Shown: positions 52,201 through 63,156 of the stretch, piece by piece
Layout of the letters: the number at the start of each line of letters is the position of its first letter
Position numbering within the stretch: the stretch's first letter is position 1
Assembly: GCF_050624435.1 (NCBI RefSeq)
Contig: NC_134546.1
Coordinates: 39,015,501-39,079,500, forward strand
DNA length: 64,000 nucleotides
From: Tenrec ecaudatus
Taxonomy: Eukaryota > Chordata > Mammalia > Afrosoricida > Tenrecidae
Direction: 5' to 3'
Position numbers and translations under genes: made by a program
The notes under the pieces: generated by a model
Database searches by the model: none
What the model was told of the DNA's origin: nothing
The model's input: only the letters and a program-made list of their open reading frames with translations

Positions 52201-55200
52201 CTTATCTTTAGTCGGTTCTCTTATTCTTTTCTCTTAGGGACTGCTCCAAACCTTCCAAATACTCTTAGTGTCCCCCACTCTCATCTCCGTATTCTCTGTT
52301 GACTGTCACCTCCGTACATCTGTCAGAAAATTGAGCTGTTCAGATAGGAATGTTCTCACCTCCTCCTTTTGACAACGCTCTGGCTATGCTTTTATTGTCT
52401 GACTTCTTCTGAGGTGTCTCTTCTCATCCTTCCCACCTCTTCCTGCCCCTTCATCACCATCTCCTCAGGGCTTTGTAATCAGCTCTCCTTTCAAATAAAA
52501 AAAACAACCTCATCTTTCTCAACATAAGAAAAAGCAAATAGAACCTTGACTCTGGCTTCTCTTGCATTGTTGTTCCATCTCCCTTTGCATGTGTGAGACC
52601 AGTGTTCGGTGTAGTCTCCTGAAGGCACAGGTGTGTGGACCTGGGCATAGCCATCTGTAGTATCCAGATGTTTGAGCTGCATTGACTACAAGTCCATTCT
52701 ATCATTCCTCGGTCTAAAATCCTTTAGTAAATTCCCAGTGTCCAGAAAATAACATTTGGGTGTCAATGTTTGGCATTCTGGATCCTCCACAAAAAGGCTG
52801 AAGCTTTTCTTTCCAACTTTGTGTTGACTAGCCCTCTGTAAACTGTACAGAGCCAACCCAACTGCTTTGTGTGCCCAGAGGTTTCCAGGCCTTTCTGCAG
52901 TGTCTTCCTCATCTAGTTTAGCCTCATATCCCCACTCCTCCTGCATCATTGTCACATTGCTGCGTATCCAAGCCTTCTCTGTTGCCTTCTCCATAATGTT
53001 TCTCCCGAGTTGTCCTAGCCAAGGACTTCTTCCTTTGTGGGATTTCTCTTAGTACTTCATTTTGGATTAGCAATTATACGTTTTAGCAACCACTCAGTGG
53101 TTCAATGGCTTAGTGGCTAAAGCACTCAGCTGCTAAGCAGAAGATCAGAGGAGGAAGATGCAGTTGTCTACGCTGTCAAGATTACAGCCCTGGAAGTCCT
53201 TTGTGGCAGTGTGGCTCTATCGTGCAGGGACACTATGAGTTGGAATCACTCCGCTGAGAGTGGGACAGGGTTTGGTTGAGTATGGTTTTTATCTTCTAGC
53301 GTATATTTTAGCTCAGTGGATCTTAATCTTTTTTGGGGTATCTAACTTTGCGAATCTAATGAAACATGAGCTCTCAAGAGATACAAAAGGTTGGTGCCCA
53401 TCTGTTATCTTGATCACGGATGGAGCCCAAGGTTAAAAACGTGTCAGAGAAACCTGGAGCTTTGTCTTAATTCATTGATTCCATTTACTCTCATCCTTGG
53501 ATAGTGCCTTATACATTACAGATGCTTAGTAAATGTTCACTGAACAAATAGGTTTGCTGAATGTATTTAAAGTGCATCTGTCCTGTGAAAGAGAGAAACC
53601 ACATCACTGTCCAGTAAGAGTCAGACTGCTAACTAACTGCAAGGTTGGCAGTTCAAGCCCCTCTTGGGAGAAAGATGAGACTGTCTGCTCCCATAAGATT
53701 TACTCTCCGCACAGTGAGTAGGGGGAGTGGATGCAGTGAACGCCTACTATAGACATCTTGCCCTCCCAAGCGTCTCACTTGAGAGGCCTGTTACCTGTTA
53801 GCCACAGTGGCCATCTCGAGACTCGGGTCACTGGTTCCTGCCCTAGCGACTGTGAGGCTCCTGCTATCCCACGACTGCTGCCATTGGGGCACCTTAGGGA
53901 CAATGTAGTGTGCTTGTCACATGGTGAAGACTAACCACCACCCTCTCACTTTCCTTGCTGATCCCACAGGTGAGAAGAAACTCGGTACTGTCATCACTCC
54001 AGATACATGGAAAGATGGGGCACGGAACACCACAGGTATTGCTTCCTCCGAAAGAGAAGGTGGATGGATGCTTTCGGCCGTTAACTATTTATCAAATGAG
54101 ATGTGCACTTGCCAACTCTTCTATTAAATATTGAAGAATACTATGCCTATGTACAATTTAACATTTTTAATATGAATTGAATAACACTGTTTATTATGTA
54201 GTATTGGATTGAGATAGTAGTCACTTGTTGTGTATTAGTGAATAACCATTATAGTTTAATAATGTAAATTGGTATGTAATTTAATTTCTTTGGAATATAA
54301 TGGTTCTCTCGGTTGCAGGTAGGGGTTCTTAGTTTGGTAAGTGAGAGAGAGCAACAATCATAGTTTATATTTAATGCCTCCTTTCCTCAGCGGCTTTTAA
54401 TGGCCTTGGGAAGCCATGTCCGCTGATTTCACATTCATAATCTCGTCAACTGTACCAGTAAAGCTGTTGAGATTGACAAAACAAAAGCACTGTATTCAAG
54501 CCGGGCTCCTAGGAGTGGCTGTCTGGTTAGACGGTGGTGAGAGGAGGTAGGTCCCTTTCCGCAGGCCCTGTTCTGAATACTGGAGATGGAGCTCACTCAC
54601 GGTGTTCCTACAAATCCCCGTTGTTACCCTTGTTCGCCTGCCGAATCAAAACCAACCTGTCATTCAAGTTGATGCCAACTCATCGCGACCCTCTAAGACA
54701 GGGTCGCCCTGCCCCAGCAGAGGTCTGAGACTTCCTGATTATGGGATCTTGTTCTCCTATAGTAGTGTCTTTTTTTTTTTTCAAACCTGTTTATTAGGAG
54801 TTCGTACAGAGCTATCATTCCATAGTTCAACCACGTTAAGCAGTAGTGTGCAACTGCTGCCGCGATCGGCTTCATGCAGTAGTGTCGTCATAGACGCTAT
54901 TGAGTGAAGAGTTTGTTTGCTTGAGGCCAAAGAATGAGATTTTTAACTCTTTTACATCATAGTGTCTAGAAATAACTTACTAAAATTTATGTCTATCTCG
55001 TTATAGAAAGTGGCGGAAGAAAGCTGAACGAAAATAAAGCTTTGACTTCCAAAAAAGCAAGGTAAGTCTAAAGCAGGCAAAGTTTTGCCACTTTGTTGTT
55101 GCAGCTCAGCCTCCTGGAGTCCATGTGGTGGCTATGCCTTTTTGTAGCGCAGACTTTCGTAGTCACTAGCACACACAGCCAAGCGGTCTGTGTCATGTTA

Positions 55201-57718
55201 TGGTTTCACCCTGGTCCCCGCCGCGTTTCAAGATACGGAAGCAGGATTGCTAGTTTCGCAATACCCTGCATCTCCGAGAACAAGGAGAGTGGTAAGGTTC
55301 TAAGCTTTGGAGTCACTTAGATTTGAGCCCCAGACTCTGTCACTGTCGAGCTCGGTGACCTTAAGCAAGTAAAGCCAGTGTCTTAACCTTTCTGAACCTC
55401 AGTCTCTTTCACCGTAGAATGAGGACTAAATTGCTTTCCATCTTCAAAACATGTTTTTGACCCTTGGCTTTATTTCTCCTCACTTAGAAATCCCAGAAAC
55501 CTCTCCAACCATGACCTCAGTTCCTTGCTTTTCTTCACAACAGAAGTTCTCTAAAGCTTGATAGAGACATGTGTTAAGGTCCCTAAATTCCATCCTTTCT
55601 CCGGACACTGTAGTCAGGCTTTCCTCTCCACCACACCCCAAAACAATAATCATGAAGCTTCCGCTGTGTCCAGTACCTGGCACCTGCTCACCACTAACCA
55701 CACTCCCTGCTATTGAGTCGATGCTGACTCGTGGCGCCGCGGTAGCTCAGGGCAGAACTGCCCCTCTGAGTTTCCGAGACTGCATCTCTTTACGGGAGCA
55801 GAAAGTCCCGACATCTTTGATTTCGAACTGACCTTGTGGACCAAAGGAGAACTAGTGACCACTACACCCCAGGACTCTTGACACCTACTAGGTGTAAATT
55901 AGATAATAGTTAAGAAACAGCACAGTAGGCCCAATCTCCAGACTTATTGCAGACTGACTCATTGCAGACTTCTCAGTTGTTATTTGTACAGATTGTATTG
56001 GTTCATATACTTCTAGTTCCTTTGTATTCCCAAGCACATATTATTAAAAAGTGGCTGTTACTTTTGAGTTCTCTAGACACCGCACTTAGAATGGCCTCTG
56101 TTGCCTTACACCTGCATGTTGCACCATTAGCTTCAGGAAGGAAACCCTGCTATGTAGGTGCAGGATTGTAGCGGTATTAAAAGGAACACCTTACAGTGAG
56201 GAAATTCCATTTTAGGAAAACGTCGTCTCCAAACGCAGGTCATAAGAAATGAGCTTACTGAAAGGGAGGGCAGTGTCTCTTCACCTTCTGGGGTGGGAAG
56301 GGAAGCGCACTCTGTGGGGTCGGGAACATTAACCTCTGAAGGGCCGCTGTACTGTCCCACAGGGAAGCGTGTACGACTGCTGTTGGCGTCTGAGTCTCCG
56401 TACAGAAACTCATTTTGTAGTTAGGGAAGAGGTTTCGGTGAGAGTTATTGCCAATCTAAACACTATCTCTCTGAAGCTGTTTTTCACTATAGTCCCTGCA
56501 AGATGTACTGTTTTTCTACTGTGATAAGGGACCCCTTTCTCTGGAGGAATTGGGTCAGTTACTTGAAGCCGTCAGTTAATGCAAGAAACTGCTAAAAACT
56601 ACCCATGCCTTATTTTCACTTAAGACATGCAACTGCACATGCACTCATCAATCCTTTAGTAATGAGCCAACTACCAGTCTACTCATGTGCCTCACTTTTC
56701 ACATGATCACAGCCAGAACATTGATTTCCAGCGCCTTGCTAGGATCGTCGGTTTCCATATTAATTCATTTAATTATCCAAAGAGAAGGTGTAGCTATTCA
56801 TTTGGCATGAATCAGTGTGAAATCAAATACAGGGAGGGGGGAGGCACACCTGAGGATCCCTGCCAGCTAGAAGGTTCTGGGCCAGTCCTCTGGCGTCTGA
56901 GGGCCACGGAGAGCTCCAAGTGTCTGCCTGCGTTGCGCACCTGATCAGGCTGTTGAAGAGAACTTACCTGTCTCTCTCCTTTTGCCCATATCTCTAGATT
57001 TGATCCCTACGGAAAGAATAAGTTCTCCACCTGCAGGATTTGCAAAAGCTCCGTGCACCAGCCAGGTTCTCACTACTGCCAAGGCTGTGCCTACAAAAAG
57101 GGTATGTTCCTCTCACTCCACCGTTCTGCCCTGACCATACCTGCTCCATTTGACAAGCACCTTTCGATGAGATAATTAAAGAGCCCCGGTGGTTATGCCT
57201 TGGGCTGCTAGCCACAGTCAGCAGTTCAAACCCACCACCCTCTCTCTCTCAGGGAGAAAGATGAGACTTTCTGCTCCCATTGACTTTGATTTGGTTTTGG
57301 TTTATGAGCCAACCACAATTTCTTCTCCCCCCCCCCAAATCATTATATTGGGGCTCTTACAGCTCTTATATCATACATCAGTTGTATCAAGCCCATTTGT
57401 ATATATGCTGCCATCATCACTTTCAAATCATTGTCTACTTCAGCCCTTGGTATAAGCTCCTCTTTTTACCCCACCCTCCCACCCTCGTGAATCCTTGATC
57501 AATTATATATAAAGTTCAGAGCTTGTCCATAGGCAAAAATGCATATTTTCTTTTTTCTAATGTTACTATGTTTTGAGCTCCAGAATTGATTTCAGTTAAG
57601 CAACCTGTTGGTATTGTAGTTTGACTGTTTACGTGGTTGTTTGTTTGTTTTAGGCATCTGTGCGATGTGTGGGAAAAAGGTTTTGGATACCAAAAACTAC
57701 AAGCAAACATCCGTCTAG
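49236..57718 (+). CDS. CRIPT: CRIPT, cysteine-rich PDZ-binding protein, complete coding set
   Basis: Five exons join to 101 codons plus stop: 49236-49251, 53970-54035, 55007-55061, 56998-57101 and 57654-57718. The protein begins MVCEKCEKKLGTVITP and ends NYKQTSV. CxxC pairs at residues 3-6 (VCEKC), TCRIC, YCQGC and ICAMC form zinc-binding knuckles, and the C-terminal QTSV is a class I PDZ ligand known to bind PDZ3 of PSD-95 (DLG4). CRIPT has also been seen in structures of the activated human minor spliceosome. The start has a strong context (A at -3, G at +4). Length equals human CRIPT, the frame is intact and all splice sites are GT-AG. Confidence 0.97.
49407..49820. repeat. Inverted pair of AfroSINEs in CRIPT intron 1
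   Basis: 49407-49590 is forward (ggagccttggcggtgtaatgg ... gtcaactcgatggcc) and 49605-49820 is the complement (accgccgtggagttgactgcgaccc ... aacacgccaccgtgg). Tail-to-tail copies could pair in RNA. Confidence 0.85.
50225..50430 (-). repeat. AfroSINE
   Basis: gttgagtcaattctgactcataaccaccctacaggacagagtagaacc, then agtccctggtggatttgagcagctaaccc. Confidence 0.8.
50480..50620 (+). mobile_element. RTE LINE 3' end fragment in CRIPT intron 1
   Basis: ccaaatggattgacaccatgac, caccatgggctccaatatac, ctattgtgcagttggtgcaggcc: a diverged copy of the RTE end seen at 39.7 kb. Confidence 0.6.
51165..51520 (+). repeat. AfroSINE tail fragments
   Basis: Three partial tails, near 51175-51245, 51340-51375 (gtcaaagtcgactcggggag) and 51430-51520 (ctgtagggtccctgtgagctggaatcactcgatggc). 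Confidence 0.65.
52690..53070 (+). repeat. L2 LINE relic in CRIPT intron 1
   Basis: aaaatcctttagtaaattcccagtg, tggcattctggatcctccac, ccaggcctttctgcagtg follow L2 order. Confidence 0.55.
53095..53285 (+). repeat. AfroSINE
   Basis: ggcttagtggctaaagcactcagctgctaagcag, cactatgagttggaatcactccgc. Another truncated copy lies at 53610-53705. Confidence 0.75.
53970..54035 (+). CDS. CRIPT: CRIPT exon 2
   Basis: 66 nt. The acceptor is ATCCCACAG and the donor ACAG|GTATTG. It completes Cys6 and encodes EKKLGTVITPDTWKDGARNTT. The reading frame continues for a while into the intron, which is not coding. Confidence 0.95.
54770..54880 (-). repeat. Probable L1 tail of another subfamily
   Basis: A T-run followed by caaacctgtttattaggag, ttcgtacagagctatcattcc and agcagtagtgtgcaactgctg. 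It resembles a LINE 3' end in - orientation. Confidence 0.45.
55007..55061 (+). CDS. CRIPT: CRIPT exon 3
   Basis: 55 nt, found by frame continuity. The acceptor is CGTTATAG and the donor CAAG|GTAAGT. It encodes SGGRKLNENKALTSKKA with split glutamate and arginine codons at its ends: a basic linker between the two cysteine-rich parts. Confidence 0.94.
55285..55440 (+). repeat. MIR SINE in CRIPT intron 3
   Basis: tttgagccccagactctgtcac, gaccttaagcaagt, cctttctgaacctcagtctc, agaatgaggac in MIR order. Confidence 0.65.
55690..55880 (-). repeat. AfroSINE in CRIPT intron 3
   Basis: tgctattgagtcgatgctgactcgtggcg, ggcagaactgcccctctgagtttccgagac, ccaggactctt at the head end. Confidence 0.8.
56998..57101 (+). 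CDS. CRIPT: CRIPT exon 4, zinc-knuckle core
   Basis: 104 nt. The acceptor is TCTCTAG and the donor AAGG|GTATGT. It encodes FDPYGKNKFSTCRICKSS, then SHYCQGCAYKK: two of the CxxC pairs. Confidence 0.96.
57180..57300 (+). repeat. Truncated AfroSINE in CRIPT intron 4
   Basis: gagccccggtggttatgccttgggctgctagcc, gggagaaagatgagactttctgctccc; interrupted by an L1 tail. Confidence 0.75.
57320..57515 (-). mobile_element. L1 3' end fragment in CRIPT intron 4
   Basis: cattatattggggctcttac, then atcagttgtatcaagcccat, gctgccatcatcactttc: the same L1 tail as at 13.0 and 40.2 kb. It abuts a truncated AfroSINE. Confidence 0.7.
57654..57718 (+). CDS. CRIPT: CRIPT exon 5 with PDZ ligand and stop
   Basis: 65 nt including TAG. 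The acceptor is TTGTTTTAG. It encodes ICAMCGKKVLDTKNYKQTSV: the last CxxC pair and the C-terminal PDZ ligand QTSV. Confidence 0.96.
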
Positions 57719-58410
57719 CTACTGATGAAGATTCTGGCATTTCACGATTTTACTTTCTGCTTTGAACTGTTAAAGCATAGCATAGATGTACAAGTTACAA
57801 AATGACTTGTTGTCAGACAAATAAGTTTGAGGGCAATTGATTAATATTCATCACTTTGCTCTCAAGAAGGAATAGTAAACTGTAATTAGTTTTCTGTCTT
57901 CAGTTGTTGTTTTTCTTAACATTTTATTCAACTAGAATAAGTAGCTAATTTAATGGGGAAAGAAAAGAAAAACCCCAGTTCTGTATGCACTTTCTGTCCC
58001 ACACCATTCATGTCATCCCTGGTGTTGTTCCTCCTGTGTGTGTAGGTGTTGGAGGAATGAATAGATTACTGATGTTTTGTTCCGGGCCTGGCATCTAGGC
58101 TTATGACTCTTACTGACTTCTGCTTGCCTGTTATTCCCTTACTGGTTGTCTGGTTCCCTTACTGCAGTTTCTCGGGGGTTTTAATTGTCTGAAAACATTG
58201 TTGCTGAATGCTCCTGTCATGCTCCAGAGTCAAATCAGCTACCAGTTGGATTTGTGTACTTGGGTTGTGGTGGTTCTTGACGTGAGATTCCCAGTTCCTT
58301 TGTTATAAGAACAAGGAACATCTGGACGCCCAACTTCATATAGCAGATTTCAGAAACACATGTGTACGTACACACATTACCTTGAGTTCAACTGTCATGA
58401 AAGCCCTAAG

Positions 58411-58416
58411 AATAAA
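58411..58416 (+). terminator. CRIPT: Candidate CRIPT polyadenylation signal
   Basis: AATAAA about 690 nt after the stop, followed by GT-rich sequence (CGTGTGTTGAG, CGTTGGTTTTG) suited to a downstream element. Other AATAAA sites at 58809-58814 and near 58931 could be used instead. Confidence 0.55.
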
Positions 58417-59443
58417 GCCGTGTTTGTCCATGATAACGTGTGTTGAGAGTTGACTGTCGTTGGTTTTGCACATTGCCATGCTTTGGGAACGTTCTGAAGC
58501 AGAAACCAGACCCCGCCCCACCTCTCCAGCCCCCTCGCCACGTACACTCACACCCCAAGAACATAGCAAACGTCTTGACTCTTTTTATAATAACAACAGA
58601 TAAAAACAACTTGAAGTTTCCAAGGAGGATTTTTCCTTTGACTGCCTTCAGAGGTTCAGGCCCCTGCGTCTGCTACCAGCAGTATCAAATGACACTAGGA
58701 GGGCAAAAAAGGGTTCACTCTGGCCCAGTGTGAGTGGTGATCACTGTGTAGGGGACAGAGTAGGTCATGTAATATGCGAGGGATGGGTTGCATTTTTATT
58801 TGTTGAAAAATAAAGTAAAAAAAATAAATAAGGTTTTACCTCTTTATATTGTTCTCCTTGCCCCTATTCCCATCCCAAGATGCAGTTACTCATTCATATC
58901 CACAAAAATCGTAAGGACAGTGTAAAACTGTAATAAATAACAATGATGCTGAGGGTGGAAGTATCCCCCCTCTCCTACTTGAATCCATTTGAGGTTTTTA
59001 ATTGAAAGCATAGCACAAGGCCTGCACAGGACCCAGTAAGAATGTGTCCCAGGTGGTAAACAAGTGAGCTAGTGGATTTGGGGAGAAGTAGGATTTTAGG
59101 CCGGTGGGGATCTGGACTCCCACAATTGCCCTGTCAGGTTCCTGCCTGGAGTTACTGCTTCCACAAATGGATCCATTAGCCAGGCTCGGGTTTCCTACAA
59201 AGACTTTTGCTAATCTACTAGCTCAGAACGTAATACTAATAGAAATGTGCATGTTGGGAAAATCAGACCGAGTAGGCAAAGTTGTTGATAGATGGGAAGG
59301 GCAACCCTAAAGCAAAATGAGAACTAAAAGCACACTTTTTCCTTTAAGGAAAGTACAAAAATAGAAATTATAGCAAACTACAATAGAATTAAGACCCAGC
59401 AACTTTTATCAAGGTAAAATCAATATGATCAATAGGAAAGTGT

Positions 59444-59756
59444 TTAAATCACCTTTTTTTTTTCTTTTCTTTTTTTCTTTAAATCATTTTATTGGGGGCT
59501 CATACAACTCTTTTTTTTTTTAACAATTTATTGGGGCTGATACAATTCTTTTCACAGTTCATACATGTACATACATCAATTGTATAAAGCACATCTGTAC
59601 AGTCTTTGCCCTAATCATTTTTTTCTCTTTTCTTCTTTTACATTTTATTAGGGACTCCAACAACTCTTACCACAATCCATACATATACATACATCAGTTG
59701 TATAAAGCACATCCATACATTCCCTGCCCCAATCATTCTCAATTAAATCACCTTTT
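59444..59756 (-). mobile_element. Three concatenated L1 tails inside one target duplication
   Basis: ttaaatcacctttt occurs at 59444-59457 and 59743-59756. Between them are three L1 3' ends in a row, each with its own T-run: about 59472-59510, 59511-59620 and 59621-59742. The last two share acatacatcaattgtataaagcacat-type sequence. Confidence 0.8.
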
Positions 59757-61099
59757 AAAAGAAAGACTTTTATTTAAAAATAAATGAAAACAAACAAGTA
59801 CCAATAGGACACTTAAGTAAATTACACATATTCATTGGTTGGCATGTGCAGCCATCCAAATAATAAGGAAGTCACATACATCTATAAAAGTGTATATCTG
59901 CAGGTGCCAGTGTTAGCTCTGTAGAGGGGTGAGGATTAAGGAGAAGGCGACTATGTCTTTACGGCCTTATGTCAACCACCTCATAATACCTTTGGGCTCT
60001 GAGTGTCTTGAGGTGAGGGGTTCAGTGAGGAAGAAAGGAGTAGTACTAAATTCAAAGTCTGTGTATTTATTTGGGTACTTGTAATGGGAACAAAAGTACA
60101 TACATTGGCCCCAATAAAAATATTTATTAATTTTTTAAAAAGTACATAGATTGTTCTGTCCCTGACTTTTTCATTTTTTTGTCCCTGACTTTTTAAAAAA
60201 CGTTCCCATGTTCTCTCTTGAGAAAGACTTGCCCCCTGGAACCATCGGAGAGGACGATACAGGCGCCATGTCCTTTGTGCTTTCGTTCTGCTGCCTGGTG
60301 CCTCGGGAGAACAAGAAGAAAAGCTCACCGGCAGGAGAGTTCTTGGACTCAGGCATTCCACATTGGCACACGGTACAGCGCATGTGCCATGTGACTCCAC
60401 TGGGAATCTTTTCTGAGACCACGTGTGTGGCCATGAGTCTCTGATCTGGAACAGCTCCTCCGCCTTTCCTTGCCTCTCGTCCCTTTGATGTGTATAATTC
60501 ACTGTTTGTAGAATTCAGGCCAGCTAATGTATAGACTCAGTCTCTGGGCTTTGCGGAGTTGTCTCTGGGTCAGTCGGGTTGTGAAGTCGGGGTGGGGAGA
60601 GGAATACTGGGGTGCTCTGCTTCTCCAGGTGGCACAGCCAGAGGGACAGGAGGTCACTTGGCCCCTTGTTAGGTCAGTCAGTTCTGATCCCTTGAGCAAG
60701 GCATTTGTCCCGTCTGTAATTTGGCCTAATTTGTCGGGAGAAAGTTGGAAAACACGCGGCTGCTTTATACCTCCTCCAGCCTGCCCCTCCTACGTTTGTG
60801 GAGCATCCTTTGATTACATTTTCACTGTGATCGTTATAAAATTGTGATTCCTCATTGCAGTGTTCCTTTTCTCTATCTCCCTGCCTACTTACTGTCAGTA
60901 GAGAATACGGGCTCTGTGGTTTCTGAGCCCTGGGAGAGTTCCTCACAGAAATGATTCTTCGTTACCCTGAACACTTCAGTTTGAGTTTCTTAAGGGCCTT
61001 TGATGGAAGGGGTGGGTGGGAATTGGTGACGAATCCAAGTCAGGACCACACATTACATTTGATTATCATGTTTCTTTATAATATCCTTTAATATGGAAC

Positions 61100-61320
61100 A
61101 AGGAGCCCTGAGGGCGCAGTGCTTCAGCATTTGATTAGCTGGAAGATCGACAGTTTGAACCCGCGAGCCCCCTTCAAGGGAGAAGAACGAGGCATTCTGC
61201 TCTCAGGATTTGTAGCCTCAGCAAACCTATGGGCCTGTTCCACTCTGAGCTGTGATCAGAACCACGGAGCCGGAATCAATCTGGTGGCAGTTGGCTTGGG
61301 TTTGCTGCTTGGTTGGTTAA
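61100..61320 (+). repeat. AfroSINE downstream of CRIPT
   Basis: ggagccctgagggcgcagtgcttcagc, cagtttgaacccgcgagccc, agccggaatcaatctggtggcagttgg. Confidence 0.8.
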
Positions 61321-61994
61321 ATCTGGAATCATTCTTCAATCTGTCTTTAATTTTCAACAATGTCATGGTCATGAAAGGCATAGGCCAGTTATTTTATAGA
61401 ATTATCTCTTGATTTAGCTGTTCCTAATATGATTACATTGAATTTCTCTACTTTGACAAGAATTCCACGGAAGTGGCATTTTGCCCTTTTGAGACATTGT
61501 GTTGCTTGTCCCATTCCCACGATGTTCATTTTGATTACTTGTTTTAAGGAATATCTGCTAGACTGTAGAGTTTCTTTTCTGTTTCTTTCTTTCGAGGAAG
61601 TTTCGTGGGGCGAGACACTGAGGCGGTGCGTGCTCTGCTTCTCAGTAACCGTTCGCAGCCTAGTTTTCGCATCCACTGGTGTTTCTTGGCTGAATTAGTT
61701 ACTACTCTGACGCTTGCCAAATGGTGATCTTCCAGTTCTATCACGCCTGCATTCATGGTTGGTATTCCACCGTAAGGGAGGTTTTCCCTTTCCCACTTAG
61801 TCTTTTACTGACGTCTGTCCACACAGACTTACTGTGCCTGTATCATTCGGTCCGTTATGTTTTGATGCCAGATTGCCCCAATTTGACCAGTGGGGGACTT
61901 TTAAAGCGGCTCCTGGGGGCATTTAAAATGTATTCTTCGTATTCTTGGGCAGCTAATTTCTTCCCTTTTAGCACAAGTTGCACATTTACGGGGA

Positions 61995-62130
61995 AAGAGG
62001 AGGCTTTCTACTTCTGTACAGAGTGACCGTCTGGGAAACCCACAGAGGCAGTTCTACCCTGTCCTGTAGGGTCACTATGAGTCAGGGTCAACTCGATGAC
62101 AGCGAGTTTGTTTTTGGTTTTTTGGTTAAA
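61995..62130 (+). repeat. AfroSINE tail
   Basis: ggaaacccacagaggcagttctaccctgtcctgtagggtcactatgagtcagggtcaactcgatgacagcgag. Confidence 0.8.
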
Positions 62131-62729
62131 TAATTACCTTGGATTTTTGTTTAATATGTTCTTGGCATTCTTTAGGCAGTTGCTTTCTTCCTTTTTTAGC
62201 ATTTATCTTAGTGTGGGGTTTGTTTGTTGTTTTGATCTCCACCTTAACCCTGGAATCAGCCACCTCTCTAACTAGCCATAGAGTCTCTTCCGGGAGATGT
62301 TCTTTAGGCACTCAGAGTCGGAGCCTCTGGTGTGTCATGCTGCTGGGCCCCTTCAACACACAGGCCAGGAAATACAGAGATGTGTCTTAGAAATCACAAA
62401 GTTGACAGCTCGTTCCAATTTCCCTTCAGCCCCCCAAGGGTCCTTCCTTGCCTTCCCCAACTGCACCTTTGTAACTCCTCCCGCAGTGAGAGCCCTAGCT
62501 CTTCCCATTAACAGTATGATCCCTCAATTGCTGAATTCTGCATGGTTTTATAGCAGGATATACATTTTGTAATTAAAACTAATTTTAATTTTCAAAAATT
62601 CTGGGTAAATCCTCAGAATTGTTACACCTGTGAATGCCACTGATCAGTTTGTTCTAAAAGAAGCTTAAGGAAGTGTGTCCATGTGCTTCCCAGATGGTGA
62701 AGGAGCAAATACTACTCAGTCTTTCAGGG

Positions 62730-62940
62730 GGCCAACATTAGTGACCTCAAACAGCCAACCCCCTACCACAAAGTCAGTTTAGCCTCAGAGAGACCCTGCT
62801 CTGTGGATTTCCAAGGCTGAAAACATGATTTACTTAAGCAGAAAGGCTCATCTTTCTCCTGAGGAGTTGGTGGATTCAAACCACAAGCCATTTGGGTAGC
62901 AGGAAGGGCTTTAAACAGTGCACCACTATGAGTTCTTAAT
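62730..62940 (-). repeat. AfroSINE, degraded
   Basis: caaagtcagtttagcctcagagag, ctcatctttctcctgaggagttggtggattcaaacc, gtgcaccactatgag. Confidence 0.65.
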
Positions 62941-63156
62941 ATTATTAAGCCTCTACTATATTCTTATTCCTAGTCAGGCATTTGGTTTGGGTTTCAATTT
63001 TTTTCAAAAGTAAAAATTTAGCCAGTAAACCATAAATGTAAAATCTCAAAAGTAAGATGCAACTAAAGGTTAATGAAGAGATACGTTAAAAGAACAGTGA
63101 CCAAAGGAGGACCAGTTTGAAAGAAACAGTTCAGAAAAAAATATATATATATATAT

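Larger units (their letters stand above)
49252..53969 (+). other. First CRIPT intron
   Basis: 4.7 kb with back-to-back AfroSINEs at 49.4-49.8 kb, an RTE tail at 50.5 kb, further SINEs and an L2 relic at 52.69-53.07 kb. No other exon is recognised. Confidence 0.65.
54036..56997 (+). other. CRIPT introns 2 and 3 (around exon 3)
   Basis: Contains an AT-rich unique tract (54.1-54.4 kb), a SINE plus L1 tail (54.64-54.88 kb), a MIR (55.29-55.44 kb) and a - strand AfroSINE (55.69-55.88 kb). 55.9-56.99 kb has no clear repeat. Confidence 0.6.

Noticed and set aside
49252-57653. U12-type (minor spliceosome) introns in CRIPT, given the protein's link to that machine
   Set aside because: All four donors are ordinary U2-type GT sites (GTGAGT, GTATTG, GTAAGT, GTATGT) with normal pyrimidine tracts.
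59981-60502. 173-codon - strand open frame downstream of CRIPT
   Set aside because: No domain, no splice or start context, and low-complexity composition; treated as chance.
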